Below are positions 1 to 5,207 of a DNA stretch of 6,439 nucleotides, in pieces (position 1 is the first letter of the stretch; every line of letters starts with the position of its first letter). The stretch is taken from NCBI GenBank assembly GCA_027296925.1, contig JAPUIP010000394.1:1-6439 (forward strand), in the 5' to 3' direction. The notes beneath the pieces are model-generated. The model ran no database searches and had not been told where the DNA came from. It saw only the letters and a list, made by a program, of their open reading frames with translations. This DNA is from Candidatus Poribacteria bacterium (GTDB lineage Bacteria > Poribacteria > WGA-4E > PCPOR2b). The position numbers were made by a program, and so were the translations under genes.

Positions 1-1
1 C

Positions 2-712
2 TCAAGTGTCATCCGCCGGGGCGTCACTTATTTGATCAAGCATCAGAAAGCAGATGGAAGCTGGAACGGAAATACGGCGCATACCATTTTCGCCTTGATG
101 GCGTTGGCCCGTGCTGAGACGGATGCCGATGCTCGGTTTAACAGTCTCAAATGGATTAGCGAGGCCCAAAACGAAGATGGAAGCTGGGGGCGTGAAATAC
201 ACCAATCCGGCAATCTACTCTACACGGGAGCTGTTCTATCAGGGCTCAGGCAACTTGGGTTCAATCGGAGCCTTTCTACCGTTCCCAAAGCTGCCGATTG
301 GCTTGCCAACCGTATTAATGTAGATGGCGGCTGGTCAATGGTACGCGGCGCGGCAAAGTCCGACCTTCTTGTCACGTCATGGGTACTACAGGGATTGTCG
401 CTCGTTTACGATATCGATGAGCAGATTGCATGGTTAAAACAGATGCAGAACGCGGACGGTGGGTTCGGCAGGCAGAAGGGAGATCTAAGCGATCCGGAAG
501 TTACGGCTTACGCCATTCTCGCGTTGGTCGCGGGGGAAGATCCCTTGAACACGGATAAGGTCGCGATTAGATACCTGAGAGGTGTGCAGGGGGAAGATGG
601 GAGTTTTGCCAGCGCAACGCCGATAGAGCTCAAAGAGCCAACAGCGAACTTACAGACGACCAGTTTCGTTCTCTGGGCGATGTATGCCAGAAAGCTCAGC
701 GAAGAAAAGTAG
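2..712 (+). CDS. QW-repeat terpene-cyclase/prenyltransferase-like toroid protein, 5'-truncated
   Basis: The frame is open to the left edge (first full codon at 2), so the N-terminus lies outside the window; 236 residues are visible, ending at TAG 710-712. Five QW-like repeats can be read: QKADGSW (visible residues 15-21), QNEDGSWG (56-63), NVDGGW (about 106-111), QNADGGFG (149-156) and QGEDGSF (196-202). They are spaced about 40-50 residues apart and separated by small-residue-rich helices such as TIFALMALARA and TAYAILALVAG. This is the alpha/alpha toroid of squalene-hopene cyclases, oxidosqualene cyclases and protein prenyltransferase beta subunits. The family binds isoprenoid or polyprenyl substrates, but many bacterial members have no assigned reaction. 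No DxDD cyclase motif is visible, although it could lie upstream, and the C-terminus lacks the usual squalene-hopene cyclase tail. I therefore call the fold with confidence and leave the substrate open. No signal peptide can be judged from the fragment. Confidence 0.85.
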   Translation, partial: SSVIRRGVTYLIKHQKADGSWNGNTAHTIFALMALARAETDADARFNSLKWISEAQNEDGSWGREIHQSGNLLYTGAVLSGLRQLGFNRSLSTVPKAADWLANRINVDGGWSMVRGAAKSDLLVTSWVLQGLSLVYDIDEQIAWLKQMQNADGGFGRQKGDLSDPEVTAYAILALVAGEDPLNTDKVAIRYLRGVQGEDGSFASATPIELKEPTANLQTTSFVLWAMYARKLSEEK

Positions 713-752
713 AATGTGCGCACAGGAATGGCGATTTAATAACTCCTACATT

Positions 753-900
753 TGTCATTCTGAGGACCCCCGCAAGCCTGTCCTGCCTGTCCCGAGCCCC
801 TCAAAGTTCCCCTCGAAGCTCGGGACAGGCGGGACAAGCTTTCGAGGGGAGCTTACCGAAGGAAAGAATCTCTCTGAATTCGAGATCCTTCTCTGAGTTC
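753..900. repeat. Composite intergenic palindromic repeat with nested hairpins
   Basis: This fills most of the 267-bp gap between the toroid gene and the slipin gene, and no coding potential is evident. It opens with TGTCATTCTGAGG and later contains AAGAATCTCTC, a pairing typical of dispersed REP-like repeats in many bacteria. Three inverted repeats can be read. The first has 19-base arms at 779-797 and 818-836, pairing except for one G-T wobble, around a 20-base loop. The second has arms at 808-820 and 837-850 (TCCCCTCGAAGCT against its complement, with one extra base in the right arm). The third has arms at 864-872 and 882-890 with one mismatch. The second overlaps the right arm of the first, so the two are mutually exclusive. 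No strong T-tract follows, so use as a terminator for the upstream gene is possible but not shown. Confidence 0.75.
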
Positions 901-979
901 AGGAGGACAGAGTTATTTCGTACCCATTCCATAGCCAATAGGCCACGTAGAATAATCAGCAATAAAGAAGGAGAGATGA

Positions 980-1753
980 ATGCCGATAGACTTTACAAAT
1001 CCGGTAGTAGGAATCGCAATGGTGGCTATCATAATAGCCATGATGACCATCGTGCGCATTCTCAAAGAGTATGAGCGAGCGGTTGTTTTTCGACTTGGGC
1101 GTTTGAGCAACGTACGGGGCCCGGGTGTGGTATGGCTGATTCCATTCTGGATCGAGCGGATGCAGCGAGTCAGTTTACGTACTATCGTTCAGGATGTGAC
1201 CCCGCAGGATATCATCACGAAAGATAACGTCTCTGTGAACGTGAACGCGGTTTTAACATTTCGGATTCAAGATGCGGCGAGAGCGATGATTGAGGTGGAA
1301 GACTTCGGGTTCGCAATCACGCAACTTGCGCAGACGACCCTCAGAAGTGTTCTTGGGCGCGCTGAACTCGATGAGCTCTTGGCTGAACGCGACAAACTGA
1401 ACCTAGATCTGGAAGATATTATCAGAAAGAACAGTGACGCATGGGGCATCCACGTCATCGCTATGGAGATTAAGCACGTAGATCTTCCGTCGGAAATGCA
1501 GCGGGCGATGGCGAAACAGGCGGAAGCGGAGCGGGAACGTCGTGCTAAGTTGACCCATGCGACGGGAGAGTTGGAATCGGCAACGAACCTCACAGAGGCT
1601 GCAACGATTCTCAGTAAGAATCCAATTAGCATTCAACTGCGCTTCTTGCAGGCGCTCATTGAAGTGTCAGCCGAGAAAAACTCGACGCTGATTTTTCCGA
1701 TTCCAATAGATCTCTTGAGCCCCTTTTTGAAGCGCGATGAGCTTGATGCGTAG
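980..1753 (+). CDS. Slipin / stomatin-like SPFH membrane protein
   Basis: A 257-residue protein with a short N-terminal hydrophobic anchor (about residues 8-25) followed by an SPFH/band-7 domain. Family hallmarks are clear: EYERAVVFRLGR (30-41), RGPGVVWLIP (46-55), a DVTPQDIITKDNVSVNVNAVLTFRI stretch (72-96), TTLRSVLG (119-126), DELLAERDKLN (131-141), a charged helical segment MAKQAEAERERRAK (177-190), and EKNSTLIFPIPID near the C-terminus. Slipins oligomerise on the inner membrane and are linked to membrane microdomain organisation and to modulation of membrane proteases. The start is supported by GAAGGAGAG at 967-975, 4 bases before ATG. Slipins are often encoded with an NfeD-family partner. 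None is present here: the upstream gene is unrelated and the downstream gene is convergent with only 12 bp between stops. The stop is TAG. Confidence 0.95.
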   Translation: MPIDFTNPVVGIAMVAIIIAMMTIVRILKEYERAVVFRLGRLSNVRGPGVVWLIPFWIERMQRVSLRTIVQDVTPQDIITKDNVSVNVNAVLTFRIQDAARAMIEVEDFGFAITQLAQTTLRSVLGRAELDELLAERDKLNLDLEDIIRKNSDAWGIHVIAMEIKHVDLPSEMQRAMAKQAEAERERRAKLTHATGELESATNLTEAATILSKNPISIQLRFLQALIEVSAEKNSTLIFPIPIDLLSPFLKRDELDA

Positions 1754-1765
1754 CAGGGAATCCGA

Positions 1766-2410
1766 TCAATCGCTGATTTTTTCTAACGCAACCCGGATGG
1801 ATTGCACTGAGCCCGTTGGAATGCCGACGATTTCAATCCTAGCGGAGTGATATCCCGCCTTTTCCACCGTCACAACCGAAGCGAGATTCGCCCAGATGGC
1901 GATCGCAAAATTGCCCGCTTGATCCGACATGCCGTCAAGTACACCGCAGATCCCCTCAGTGCATTCCACGGAGACCGCAGCCTGAGCGATTGCCGCGCCT
2001 GTGCTTGTATCAAAGACAACGCCCGTCAGTCGGGTTGGAATAAACTGACCGGTGTCTTCGGGGTAGATGACCGCGCGTCCAATATCGGAGATCTCGCCAG
2101 GTAGTACTTGAACCCCTTTGATCGCATCGTTCGTTACATAGCCGAGTGCTGATACGCGGAGATCGTACGCACCGGGGGCGAGGTGGTCGATCTGAAAGAT
2201 TCCATCCTGCACCCCAACGACAGTGATAATTTCCTCACCTCGAAGTACGGTAATTTCTGCATCATAGACATTGATTGGTGAAACGTTGCCCCGTATTGAG
2301 CCGGCGGCGGGGCGCATCAAAATTGGATTTCCCTCAGGCTCGTTACCGGTGCAACTGATAATCAGCGATATACCGATGAGCAAAACCAAAGATAGCACAA
2401 AGCGATTCAT
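1766..2410 (-). CDS. Lipoprotein with two carboxypeptidase-regulatory-like (Ig-like) domains
   Basis: A 214-residue protein with a signal peptide (hydrophobic residues 4-19) and a lipobox ending IIS-C at Cys20, so it is probably lipidated and anchored in the envelope. Two beta-sandwich repeats of the carboxypeptidase D regulatory-like type follow. The first (about 38-116) contains the typical GIFQIDHLAPGAYDLRVSA stretch with a following GY. The second (about 126-212) begins TRLTGVVFDTSTG, includes DQAGNF and KAGYHS, and carries a Cys150/Cys155 pair that could form a disulfide. Such domains usually serve structural, adhesive or carbohydrate-related roles; no enzymatic motif is present and no specific function can be given. 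The ribosome binding site is weak (AGG, then GAG just before ATG). It is the second gene of a probable two-gene unit, 88 bp after the NTF2-like lipoprotein gene. Its stop is TGA, and reading on would run into the convergent slipin gene, so TGA acts as a normal stop here. Confidence 0.85.
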   Translation of the reverse strand: MNRFVLSLVLLIGISLIISCTGNEPEGNPILMRPAAGSIRGNVSPINVYDAEITVLRGEEIITVVGVQDGIFQIDHLAPGAYDLRVSALGYVTNDAIKGVQVLPGEISDIGRAVIYPEDTGQFIPTRLTGVVFDTSTGAAIAQAAVSVECTEGICGVLDGMSDQAGNFAIAIWANLASVVTVEKAGYHSARIEIVGIPTGSVQSIRVALEKISD

Positions 2411-2443
2411 CTCGGAACCTCAAACTTTCGGCAAACACCTCTG

Positions 2444-2479
2444 AAAACAGGGCACTGCAACTCCCCTTCTGGATGCCCT
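2444..2479 (-). terminator. Possible weak intrinsic terminator between the two lipoprotein genes
   Basis: On the minus strand, AGGGCA and TGCCCT form a 6-bp stem (2474-2479 with 2449-2454) around a 19-base loop, followed by G and TTTT. The short stem and long loop make it a poor terminator. It may attenuate rather than block transcription into the downstream lipoprotein gene. Confidence 0.25.
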
Positions 2480-2498
2480 AGAAAACTGCCGACGGCGT

Positions 2499-3101
2499 CT
2501 ACTCCGCAGGATTTTTATAGCCGGGGGCTTCAATTTCCTCAATCAATTTTCCAAACTTTTCATTCGTATAGTCAATAGAAAGGATTTTCCAGTCGCTTTT
2601 GCTATCCTTCTTTTTCATTGCCGCGATCAGGCCGCCGCTGTCGGCCCATCGATAGCCGGCGCGTAACCTTGCGTTTCGGGCACTTTTATCAATTACAATG
2701 CTTTCGATTTCGACCGTCATGTTGCCACTGCGTAGACTGAAAATGTCTATCCAACCGTTTTTAACGCCTTTCCACCCTTCGTGTTGCTGGAACGCGCCCG
2801 CCCAAAAAGTCCAGGCGGCAAATACCTCCCGGCTTTCGCTTTTGAACCAATAATCCATGACGTCGTCCACCTCTTCTGTGGTGATGGTAGCGGCATGGCT
2901 TGTAAAGACCTCTCGAATCGCTGCCTCGTGGGCTTCAAAATCAACCTCTGCCGACACTAGAGTGATCTCACCAGCCGGTTTTGGGGTTTGGGCCGCCGGC
3001 TCTGTGAGTAGGTCTGCGTCATCATCATCGTTTGAACCACCACAGGCGATAAAGCCTGCCACAAACAACACAAGGATAGGGTAGCAAAAAGATTTGCACA
3101 T
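2499..3101 (-). CDS. Lipoprotein with NTF2-like (SnoaL-type) domain
   Basis: A 200-residue protein. Residues 7-19 form a hydrophobic signal segment ending in the lipobox GFIA-C (Cys20), followed by an acidic flexible linker (NDDDDAD, then Pro/Ala-rich to about 43). Residues 55-180 resemble the NTF2/SnoaL cone fold: an N-terminal helix (HEAAIREVFTSHAATI), a WTFWAGAFQQHEGWKGVKNGW segment, beta strands (MTVEIESIVIDKSARNARLRAGYRW), and the typical terminal strand SDWKILSIDY. Members of this fold bind small ligands or act as scaffolds, and many bacterial lipoprotein versions are uncharacterised, so no reaction is assigned. The start is well supported: AGGAGG (plus-strand 3111-3116) lies 9 bases before ATG. 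It is the first gene after a near-consensus promoter at 3169-3197. The stop is TAG. Confidence 0.8.
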   Translation of the reverse strand: MCKSFCYPILVLFVAGFIACGGSNDDDDADLLTEPAAQTPKPAGEITLVSAEVDFEAHEAAIREVFTSHAATITTEEVDDVMDYWFKSESREVFAAWTFWAGAFQQHEGWKGVKNGWIDIFSLRSGNMTVEIESIVIDKSARNARLRAGYRWADSGGLIAAMKKKDSKSDWKILSIDYTNEKFGKLIEEIEAPGYKNPAE

Positions 3102-3168
3102 TATCGTTATCCTCCTCTTCCGGTTATGCCCTTAACGGGCGGTCATTGCGCGATACGCTGCATTTGCC

Positions 3169-3197
3169 ATTTTACACACATTCTTATGAAAAGTCAA
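3169..3197 (-). promoter_or_regulatory. Sigma70-type promoter for the lipoprotein genes
   Basis: Read on the minus strand: TTGACT (3192-3197), a 17-base spacer, then TAAAAT (3169-3174). The predicted start, near 3162, leaves a leader of about 60 bases before the NTF2-like lipoprotein ATG. The leader contains a small GCCC/GGGC hairpin near 3128-3140. The match and spacing are close to consensus, and there is no experimental support. Confidence 0.65.
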
Positions 3198-3249
3198 CGA
3201 AAAACTGACTTGCCTGCGTGTTCATGCGCCACGAAAGCCATTTTTCCTC

Positions 3250-3278
3250 TTGACAAACGCCGTGTTGTGCTATATACT
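3250..3278 (+). promoter_or_regulatory. Consensus sigma70 promoter for the tRNA-Val/tRNA-Asp unit
   Basis: TTGACA (3250-3255), a 17-base spacer, then TATACT (3273-3278). The -35 box is a perfect match, the -10 box has five of six matches, and the spacing is optimal. Transcription would begin near 3285, about 25 bases before the first tRNA. Strong consensus promoters of this kind are usual for stable RNA genes. Confidence 0.8.
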
Positions 3279-3309
3279 TTACGAGCTTTTTGGAGGAAGT
3301 GTGGATTTT

Positions 3310-3386
3310 GGGCGGGTAGCTCAGTTGGCTAGAGCGGCGGCCTTACAAGCCGTAGGTCACAGGTTCAAGCCCTGTCCCGCCTACCA
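3310..3386 (+). tRNA. tRNA-Val (anticodon UAC)
   Basis: A full cloverleaf can be folded by eye over 77 bases. The acceptor is GGGCGGG with CCCGCCT, the D stem is GCTC/GAGC, and the anticodon stem is GCGGC/GCCGT with loop CTTACAA. The anticodon TAC at 3344-3346 reads GUA valine codons. The variable loop is AGGTC and the T arm is ACAGG-TTCAAGC-CCTGT. A73 and an encoded CCA (3384-3386) close the gene. The first acceptor pair is G1-U72, a wobble instead of the usual G-C. It is the first gene after the promoter at 3250-3278. Confidence 0.95.
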
Positions 3387-3405
3387 AAGAAAATTAAATG
3401 AATGA

Positions 3406-3481
3406 GGACCTGTGGTGTAGCCTGGTTTAACACATCTGCCTGTCACGCAGAAGATCGCGGGTTCAAATCCCGTCGGGTCCG
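3406..3481 (+). tRNA. tRNA-Asp (anticodon GUC)
   Basis: A 76-base cloverleaf: acceptor GGACCTG with CGGGTCC (one T-G pair), D stem GTGT/ACAC, and anticodon stem TCTGC/GCAGA with loop CTGTCAC. The anticodon GTC at 3442-3444 reads aspartate codons. The variable loop is AGATC, the T arm is GCGGG-TTCAAAT-CCCGT, and G73 is the discriminator expected for tRNA-Asp. CCA is not encoded (TTA follows), so a CCA-adding enzyme must finish the end, unlike the neighbouring tRNA-Val. It lies 19 bases after tRNA-Val, presumably in one transcript. Confidence 0.95.
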
Positions 3482-3488
3482 TTATCTT

Positions 3489-3523
3489 AGCCACAGGTCG
3501 TTTGAAGCGATCTGTGGCTTTTT
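3489..3523 (+). terminator. Intrinsic terminator after the tRNA pair
   Basis: A 12-bp stem (3489-3500 with 3508-3519; AGCCACAGGTCG against CGATCTGTGGCT, one G-T pair) with a 7-base loop is followed by a run of five T. This is a classic Rho-independent terminator, 8 bases after tRNA-Asp and 32 bases before the serS start codon. Confidence 0.85.
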
Positions 3524-3555
3524 CATATCTATAGATCGAGAATGAGGGCGGTATA

Positions 3556-4917
3556 ATGATAGATGTAAAGGAAGTTCGCGCGAATCCCCAACGGCTGAGG
3601 GAGATTATCCGTCTGAGGAAAGTTGACACGGCCCAGGCAGACCTTGATCGGTGGCTGGAATTGGATGAGCAGCGGCGGTATCTCCAGTCTACATGGGAAC
3701 AACTGAATGCTGAAAAGAAAAAGCTCGCCAGACTGGGAAGAACCAATCCCGATGCCGCCCGCAGTCGAGGTCAAGAGTTGCGTCAAGAATCGCAGGCGTT
3801 GGAGCGGAAAATGTCCCAGATCACTCAAGAGTGGCAGGCGATTTTCGATTGGTTTCCGAACTGGCCTCATCCCGATATGCCTGAGGGGAAAGGTGAAGCC
3901 GACAATGTTGAGGAGTGCGCTTGGATTCCGGGAGTTGGCTACCTGGATTCTAATCAACTCGGCAAAGGCACTCACACAGCCCCACTCATGCCACAAAAGC
4001 CATGCCATACCGACGATACAGATTTTACGCCGCTACATCACGCCGAACTCGGCCAAACACTGGGCGGCATCGACATCCTCCAGGGCGGTAAAGTCTCTGG
4101 CTCCAGGTTTGCTTACCTTCTCGGCGACATCGCTCTCATGCAGATTGCGCTTCATCAACTGGTGGTTGAAAAGCTCCTCAGCGAGGGGTACCAGCCGATG
4201 ATACCGCCGCTGTTGGTGAGAGAGCGCTCCCTCTACGGCACCTCACACTTCCCGGAAGGCCGCGATCAGGTTTACGCAATCGAACAACACAATGTTGAGG
4301 AAGGGGTTCAGCTTTTTCTCGTAGGCTCTTCAGAACCGGCCAATTTCAGTTTTTTCATGGACAGAACGCTCAACGAAACGGACCTACCCATCAAGATTTT
4401 TGCGGCAACACCCTGTTTTCGCTCCGAAGCCGGTTCGTGGGGGAAAGACGTCAAGGGAATCAAGCGCGTCCACCAATTCGACAAAATCGAAATGAATGCT
4501 GTCTGCACCGCCGAACAATCGATGGACATCTATGAGGAGTTCAACCGAATCAATGAATGGCTGATGCAGACGCTCGAATTGCCATATCATATTGTCGATA
4601 AGTGTACGGGCGATGCCGGCTATCTGGCAACGCATCGCCAGCGGGATGTGGAGGGGTGGCTCTCCGGCGCGCGTGAGTTTATGGAGGTCATGACTAACAC
4701 GAACACCACGGACTATCAAGCCCGCCGCCTGAATATTCGGTGCAAGCCTGTTAAAGGGAAATCTCGCTTCTGCCATACGGTGAACGATACGTGTTGCGCG
4801 ATGGGCAGAATGCTGATTGCAATCATCGACAACTACCAGCAGAAAGATCACTCAATCAAGGTTCCAGAGGCGCTGCGCCCTGTTGTGAAAAAGGATTACA
4901 TACGACCGAGTGCGTAA
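3556..4917 (+). CDS. serS: Serine--tRNA ligase (seryl-tRNA synthetase), divergent
   Basis: A 453-residue class II aminoacyl-tRNA synthetase that attaches serine to tRNA-Ser, and to tRNA-Sec where present. Residues 1-110 form the N-terminal tRNA-binding helical hairpin with a charged coiled coil. The catalytic core shows KVSGSRFAYL (179-188), motif 1 (EGYQPMIPPLLV, 210-221), motif 2 (TPCFRSEAGS, 285-294, with Arg289, then RVHQFDKIE ending at Glu312), and motif 3 (GRMLIAIIDNYQ, from Gly417-Arg418). Serine-pocket positions are altered but conservative: the usual T-x-E is S258-S-E260, and N410-D-T412 keeps the Asn and hydroxyl residue. TDYQARRLNIR and NDTCCAMGR resemble archaeal/eukaryotic SerRS more than the common bacterial NGSGLAVGR. 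A segment near 124-150 appears longer than in typical bacterial enzymes. The start has GAGGG 7 bases before ATG. It could be a specialised paralogue, but conserved catalytic residues favour an active enzyme. The stop is TAA. Confidence 0.93.
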   Translation: MIDVKEVRANPQRLREIIRLRKVDTAQADLDRWLELDEQRRYLQSTWEQLNAEKKKLARLGRTNPDAARSRGQELRQESQALERKMSQITQEWQAIFDWFPNWPHPDMPEGKGEADNVEECAWIPGVGYLDSNQLGKGTHTAPLMPQKPCHTDDTDFTPLHHAELGQTLGGIDILQGGKVSGSRFAYLLGDIALMQIALHQLVVEKLLSEGYQPMIPPLLVRERSLYGTSHFPEGRDQVYAIEQHNVEEGVQLFLVGSSEPANFSFFMDRTLNETDLPIKIFAATPCFRSEAGSWGKDVKGIKRVHQFDKIEMNAVCTAEQSMDIYEEFNRINEWLMQTLELPYHIVDKCTGDAGYLATHRQRDVEGWLSGAREFMEVMTNTNTTDYQARRLNIRCKPVKGKSRFCHTVNDTCCAMGRMLIAIIDNYQQKDHSIKVPEALRPVVKKDYIRPSA

Positions 4918-5207
4918 AGCGGATCAGAATTAGGAACTTCCAGAATTTAAACCATCCCGGATAAAGGATTGGATCCTTGCGAAGGTTTGAAACCTTCGCA
5001 AGGTTAGAATGCCTATTTTCTTGGAAAAGCCTTATTACAGCTTCGTTTATGCGAAAACGCACAAAATCGTGTTTGATTCAGATTCATTCGCGACCGTCCC
5101 GGCGTGGTGGGACCTATAAATCGTAGCGTAATGGAAACAGGAAAAGCATCACGCTTCATAAATCAATCTGTAATCTACAGTCCAAAATCGAGGATGAGGA
5201 GGACCCA
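4918..5207. other. Non-coding gap between serS and the sulfurtransferase gene
   Basis: No convincing gene is present in these 290 bases. The gap holds a 29-base palindrome (4975-5003), a small GTCCC/GGGAC hairpin (5096-5100 with 5109-5113), and the ribosome binding site of the next gene (5197-5202). No good -35/-10 pair is apparent. TATAAA at 5115-5120 is the best -10-like element but has no matching -35 box. Confidence 0.6.
4975..5003. repeat. 29-bp near-perfect palindrome
   Basis: Arms of 14 bases (4975-4988 and 4990-5003; CCTTGCGAAGGTTT and its exact complement) flank a single central G. It resembles the dispersed GAAGGTTT/AAACCTTC intergenic repeats found in several bacterial phyla. It lies about 57 bases after the serS stop. 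No T-run follows directly, so it is not a textbook terminator, but the hairpin could protect or trim the serS mRNA 3' end. Confidence 0.8.

Noticed and set aside
901..906. AGGAGG upstream of the slipin gene, as the ribosome binding site of an extra small gene
   Set aside because: No start codon lies at suitable spacing; the true slipin site is at 967-975.
1765..1782. Small ATCA/TGAT hairpin with six T, as a terminator for the slipin gene
   Set aside because: The stem is only 4 bp and AT-rich, and it lies inside the end of the convergent lipoprotein gene. Too weak to call.
3552..3557. TATAAT overlapping the serS start codon, as a -10 box
   Set aside because: Transcription would start inside the coding region, and no -35 box lies at the right distance upstream.
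4384..4851. Long open frame on the minus strand within serS
   Set aside because: It lies antisense to a clearly conserved synthetase, has no ribosome binding site, and shows no recognisable domain.
5106..5114. GGTGGGACC, similar to the T-box antiterminator motif
   Set aside because: No stem I, specifier loop or following terminator is visible, and the downstream gene is not an amino-acid or tRNA-charging gene. Chance match.
5132..5148. TGG...GCA resembling a sigma54 promoter before the sulfurtransferase gene
   Set aside because: The spacing between GG and GC is one base too long and the flanking bases do not match.
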